Positions 40,440-43,427 of a stretch of DNA of 43,427 nucleotides are shown here, one piece after another. A program made the translations under genes and the position numbers. Source of the DNA: Gammaproteobacteria bacterium. GTDB taxonomy: Bacteria > Pseudomonadota > Gammaproteobacteria > Pseudomonadales > Azotimanducaceae. The stretch is taken from positions 1 through 43,427 of the forward strand of contig JAPPHD010000067.1 in assembly GCA_028821125.1 (NCBI GenBank), in the 5' to 3' direction. Every line of letters begins with the position of its first letter. The stretch's first letter is position 1. The notes under the pieces are model-generated. The model saw nothing but the letters and a program-made list of their open reading frames with translations. It made no database searches and was not told the origin of the DNA.

Positions 40440-41237
40440 ATGGCTCTCGTCGATTTCGAACTGGACGGCCACATTGCCGTCGTTACCCTGAACCGCCCCG
40501 AGGCGCGCAACGCCATCAACCCGGAAGTGGGCGTGCGGCTCGCCCATGCCTGGCAGGAAGTAAAGGACAACGACCAGGTGCGCGTCGCCGTGCTCACCGG
40601 CAAGGGCAGCGCCTTCTGCGCCGGGGCCGACCTCGGCCAGCTCATTCCGCTGATATCCGGCGCACGCAAGCCGGAGAACGAGTGGGATGAGCGGGTTCTT
40701 GCCGAACCGGCGATCACCTCCCGCGGCCTGCTGCGCAATTTCGACCCGGAAAAACCCGTCATCGCCGCCATCAACGGCCATGCGATCGCCGGCGGCATGG
40801 AGATCGTGCAGGGCACCGACATCCGCGTCTCGGCCCCAAGCGCCAGGTTCGGCGTGCAGGAAGTGAAGTGGGCCATCTTCCCCGCCGGCGGTTCCACCGT
40901 TCGCCTGCCCGCGCAACTCCCCTTCGCGAAGGCCATGGAACTGATGTTGACCGGCGACCTGGTCACCGCCGAAGAGGCTCTCCAACTCGGCTTCCTCAAC
41001 TACGTCACCGAAGACCCAATGGCCAAGGCCATGGAAATCGCCGGGAAAATCGCAGCCAACGGCCCGCTGGCGGTTCGCGCGATACGCCGTTCGGCCCGAG
41101 CCTGCCTCGGCCTGCCGGAACGGGACGGGCTCAAGCTCGAAAGCGAGATCTCCGGCCCCATCTTCCTGACCGAGGATGCACGGGAAGGGCCGCGCGCGTT
41201 CATGGAAAAACGCCAGCCGCACTACCACGGCCGGTAA
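40440..41237 (+). CDS. Enoyl-CoA hydratase/isomerase family protein (crotonase), second
   Basis: A 265-residue crotonase. VVTLNRPEARNAINP, GSAFCAGADLGQL (first oxyanion strand) and INGHAIAGGMEIVQGTDIRV (second) are typical. The KWAIFPAGGSTVRLP segment contributes to the active site. AGGGAG stands 7 nt before the ATG at 40440, so the shorter start is chosen over an upstream ATG at 40404. Followed by an alpha/beta hydrolase 38 nt downstream, likely co-transcribed. Confidence 0.89.
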   Translation: MALVDFELDGHIAVVTLNRPEARNAINPEVGVRLAHAWQEVKDNDQVRVAVLTGKGSAFCAGADLGQLIPLISGARKPENEWDERVLAEPAITSRGLLRNFDPEKPVIAAINGHAIAGGMEIVQGTDIRVSAPSARFGVQEVKWAIFPAGGSTVRLPAQLPFAKAMELMLTGDLVTAEEALQLGFLNYVTEDPMAKAMEIAGKIAANGPLAVRAIRRSARACLGLPERDGLKLESEISGPIFLTEDAREGPRAFMEKRQPHYHGR

Positions 41238-41275
41238 CTTGCCGAGGCGAACGGAACGATCACAGGCAACCCGCC

Positions 41276-42247
41276 ATGAAGAGCCTGCAGGGAGCGGTAA
41301 GGCGCCGCTGGTGGATCGAGGGCGCCGCCGGCACCCGGGCCGGCATGGGCATCGCCGGTCTCGACTGGGGCGGTGATGCGCCGGTCGCCCTGCTGCACCA
41401 CGCCAACGGGTTCTGCGCCGCCACCCTGGCACCGCTCGCACAACAGCTCAGGCCGCACTTTCGGGTAATCTCCATCGATGGCCGCGGCCAGGGCGATTCC
41501 GGAGCACCCTTGTTGCCTGAAGGCGTTCAATGGGAGCGATTTGCCGAGGACGTGGCGGCGGTCGCCGGGCAGATTCTCGATGAGACGGGCCATGACCGTA
41601 TCGAATACGGCATCGGCAGTTCCTTCGGCGGCACCGTTACCGCCATTGCGGAAGCGCACCGGCCGGGCACGTTCGCCCGCATAGCCATGCTCGACCCGCC
41701 GTTGCACCTGACTGATGAATGGTTGGAAGAGGCAGGGCTCGATTCGGCCGTCAAAGCCAGGGCCCGCCCGGAACTCGTTGATCTGGCCAGAAGGCGGCGC
41801 GCCGTCTGGCCCTCACGGGACGTCATCCGCCAGGCCTGGAAAGACAAGCCCATGTTTGCCGCCTGGGCCGCGGAAGCCTTCGAACTCTACGTCAACGAGG
41901 GGTTCCGGGACCTGCCCGATGGCACCGTGATGCTGAAATGCTCACCGGAAGTGGAAGCCGCCGTGTTCGAAGCGACCTCGCCGGACCTGAACCTGTTCGA
42001 GGTCGTAACCGCCGTGGCCTGCCCGGCGCTGCTCGTGCATGCGGGGCGCGGTTACTTTCCGGCAGCGCTGCACGAGAAGTTCGCCGCACAATTTCAAAAC
42101 GGTGCTTTCCTGAATGCGGACGCGGGCCACCTCATGCCCCTGGAAGATCCCAAAACCTGTGCCGACCTGCTGCTCGAGTTCGCCGGTCAGCAGCCGAGCA
42201 CCCCGTCGAGCACCACCTCCAGCGCCGCACCCACATCGATCCCGTAG
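41276..42247 (+). CDS. Alpha/beta-fold hydrolase
   Basis: A 323-residue serine hydrolase. The oxyanion motif is LHHANGF at 40-46, the nucleophile elbow is GSSFG at 114-118 (Ser116), and the catalytic His is in DAGHLMPLE near the C-terminus. Its substrate is unknown; the crotonase neighbour suggests a CoA thioester or a lipid ester. The last ~20 codons (QQPSTPSSTTSSAAPTSIP) overlap the convergent nucleoside hydrolase gene by 61 nt and are low in complexity, so the real end may be shorter in related proteins. Confidence 0.86.
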   Translation: MKSLQGAVRRRWWIEGAAGTRAGMGIAGLDWGGDAPVALLHHANGFCAATLAPLAQQLRPHFRVISIDGRGQGDSGAPLLPEGVQWERFAEDVAAVAGQILDETGHDRIEYGIGSSFGGTVTAIAEAHRPGTFARIAMLDPPLHLTDEWLEEAGLDSAVKARARPELVDLARRRRAVWPSRDVIRQAWKDKPMFAAWAAEAFELYVNEGFRDLPDGTVMLKCSPEVEAAVFEATSPDLNLFEVVTAVACPALLVHAGRGYFPAALHEKFAAQFQNGAFLNADAGHLMPLEDPKTCADLLLEFAGQQPSTPSSTTSSAAPTSIP

Positions 42248-43104
42248 GCCACCTCGGCATTCGGCGGGTCCTGCCGCCTGAGCGTCCGCTGATCCACCAC
42301 CGTCATGCCGCGCGTCCAATGGCCGGCAAGTTCCACGTCCACGGCCCTGGGTTCCATGCGAATGAGATGCGGATGGGTGAGCGCCAGCACCGCACAGGGA
42401 TCGTGCAGCGCCGCCCGCCGCTCGCCCACCAGTTCCTGCATGCGGTCGTGGATGAAGGCGAACAACCGGGCAACCAGGTCCGGCACCGGCCCCTGGCCCG
42501 CCAGCCGGGGGATCAGGCCGTCCTCGGACTGGATCTGGGTGGTCAGGTTCAGGCCGCACATTTTCAGGCGGGCGCCGGAGCCGAAAACCACCGCCGCCGC
42601 CTCCGGGTCGGCGTAGACGTTGAATTCCGCCGTGCGCGTCACATTGCCGGCCGTGGCGCTGCCGCCCATGATGGAGATGCCCGCCACGCGTTCGGCGAAT
42701 GCGGCATCTTTTTCAATCGCCAGGGCCACGTTGGTCAGCGGGCCGACCGCGACCACCCAAAGGTCGCCGATGCGTTTCGACGCATCGAGCAGGAAGCCGA
42801 CCGCATCCGTACTCGCAAGCTCCGTCTTGGGCGCCGGCAGTCCCGCTCCGCCGAGGCCGGTTTCGCCATGCACATGGGGCGCATGCACCGGCTCGCCCGC
42901 CAGCGGCCCCGCCGCTCCGCTGTGCACGGGCGTATCCCACCCGGCGAGTTCCGCGAGCGCCAGGGCATTGCGCGACGTATCCGCCAGCGGCGCGTTGCCG
43001 CACACCGTGCTGATGCCCACCACGTTGGCGAAGCGATGCGCCACCATCAATGCAATCGCATCGTCGTGCCCCGGGTCGCAATCGACAACGACGTTCAATG
43101 CCAT
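42187..43104 (-). CDS. Inosine-uridine-type nucleoside hydrolase
   Basis: A 305-residue enzyme that hydrolyses ribonucleosides to base and ribose. VVVDCDPGHDDAIALM has the DxDxxxDD calcium-binding motif (Asp8, 10, 14, 15). GISTVCGNAPLADTSRNAL, WVVAVGPLTNVALAI, GISIMGGSATAGNVTRTAEFNVYADPEAA and LHDPCAVLALTHP follow as in the family. Length is normal. The 3' end overlaps the opposite-strand hydrolase gene by 61 nt. Confidence 0.93.
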   Translation of the reverse strand: MALNVVVDCDPGHDDAIALMVAHRFANVVGISTVCGNAPLADTSRNALALAELAGWDTPVHSGAAGPLAGEPVHAPHVHGETGLGGAGLPAPKTELASTDAVGFLLDASKRIGDLWVVAVGPLTNVALAIEKDAAFAERVAGISIMGGSATAGNVTRTAEFNVYADPEAAAVVFGSGARLKMCGLNLTTQIQSEDGLIPRLAGQGPVPDLVARLFAFIHDRMQELVGERRAALHDPCAVLALTHPHLIRMEPRAVDVELAGHWTRGMTVVDQRTLRRQDPPNAEVAYGIDVGAALEVVLDGVLGC

Positions 43105-43170
43105 GGCTCAGTCACCTCTCTCATCGCCGACCATTCCACCGGATCGATGGCCCCTGTGTCCACCGTTGAG

Positions 43171-43324
43171 GACACCCACATCCTGCCCGCTGCCTGAAGC
43201 TACTTTGTGGAAACGCATGCACCCGGCAGCGAGTTCGCATACACAAGTTAAGACACCCACATGCTGCCCACTGCCTGATGCTACGTCTGCGGAACAAATG
43301 CCCCCACCCGGCAGCGAGTTCACA
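43171..43324. repeat. Two direct repeats, 81-bp period
   Basis: GACACCCACATCCTGCCC at 43171 recurs at 43252 as GACACCCACATGCTGCCC, and the following ~55 bases also match (CACTGCCTGATGCTAC, GGCAGCGAGTTC). Two copies, slightly diverged, in the gene-free end 43105-43427. Purpose unknown; more copies may lie beyond the window. Confidence 0.7.
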
Positions 43325-43325
43325 A

Positions 43326-43427
43326 AAGGGGGGGTGCGAATTGGGGGCCCGCCCCCCAAAAAAAGCGGGGGGAAAAAATTTTGGGGCGGGTTAAAACCCC
43401 CAAGGGGCACCCCCCCGCCGGGAACAA
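43326..43427. other. Homopolymer-rich tail, likely unreliable sequence
   Basis: Runs of G, C and A of five to seven bases follow each other without coding or structural order, unlike anything else in the window. This looks like degraded read or contig-end sequence. I would not interpret any open frame here. Confidence 0.7.

Noticed and set aside
43108-43410. Open frame at the far right end on the minus strand
   Set aside because: It runs through the homopolymer tail and the direct repeats, so it is probably an artefact.

Overview
The window looks like GC-rich chromosomal DNA of a free-living or host-associated gammaproteobacterium. The best evidence is the gene order: a Pseudomonas-like O-antigen end cassette (wbpV-wbpL-wbpM order), comEA, lapA, scpB-scpA-trpS, a glcDEF glycolate oxidase locus, hemH with a Cys-rich insert, and a TonB-dependent receptor. 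No ribosomal RNA, tRNA, phage or transposase gene was found. The last ~100 bases are homopolymer-rich and look like poor-quality sequence. With the ~43 kb length, this suggests (but does not prove) a clone insert or contig running to its physical end.

Layout. 1-695: tandem copies of a dispersed stem-loop repeat. 696-4485 (minus): O-antigen end cassette (epimerase, WbpL-like phosphoglycosyltransferase, WbpM-like 4,6-dehydratase). 4486-5587: another repeat carrying the same leader module but a different stem-loop, then a hicBA toxin-antitoxin pair. 5588-9121 (minus): comEA, lapA, scpB, scpA, trpS. 9270-14476 (minus): a PII-like protein with two DUF1538 membrane proteins in one operon, then a DASS carboxylate transporter and an NhaC-type antiporter. 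14609-19007 (plus): ferrochelatase, an MBL-fold hydrolase, a small membrane protein and a FATP-type acyl-CoA synthetase. 19019-26123 (minus): lytic transglycosylase, a flavin split-barrel protein, three luciferase-like (LLM) oxidoreductases, a sodium:solute symporter and a crotonase. 26272-28232 (plus): a DUF4258 / DUF2283-HTH pair resembling a toxin-antitoxin operon, followed by a membrane protein with a nuclease-like C-terminal domain. 28300-33790 (minus): DsbA-like protein, glcF, glcE, a repeat copy, glcD, another repeat copy, glyoxalase I. 33962-36236 (plus): TonB receptor with a clear terminator. 36349-36579: a structured inverted-repeat element. 36778-37816 (minus): two tandem cupins. 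38055-42247 (plus): a DUF1640 coiled-coil protein built of 11-residue repeats, dihydroorotase, crotonase, alpha/beta hydrolase. 42187-43104 (minus): nucleoside hydrolase. 43171-43324: an 81-bp-period direct repeat.

How it fits together. Metabolically the region combines surface polysaccharide synthesis, chromosome condensation, ion and carboxylate transport that may be under PII control, acyl-CoA chemistry (acyl-CoA synthetase, crotonases, LLM oxidoreductases), and glycolate oxidation. The most unusual signals are (i) a dispersed repeat family in which the 51-nt segment between the stem arms occurs in both orientations relative to constant flanks, (ii) the DUF4258/DUF2283-HTH/membrane-nuclease-like trio with a near-leaderless promoter, (iii) the PII-DUF1538-DUF1538 operon, (iv) the hendecad-repeat DUF1640 protein, and (v) the multi-hairpin element at 36349-36579. 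All functional assignments are read from sequence motifs and remembered family features; no database search was run.
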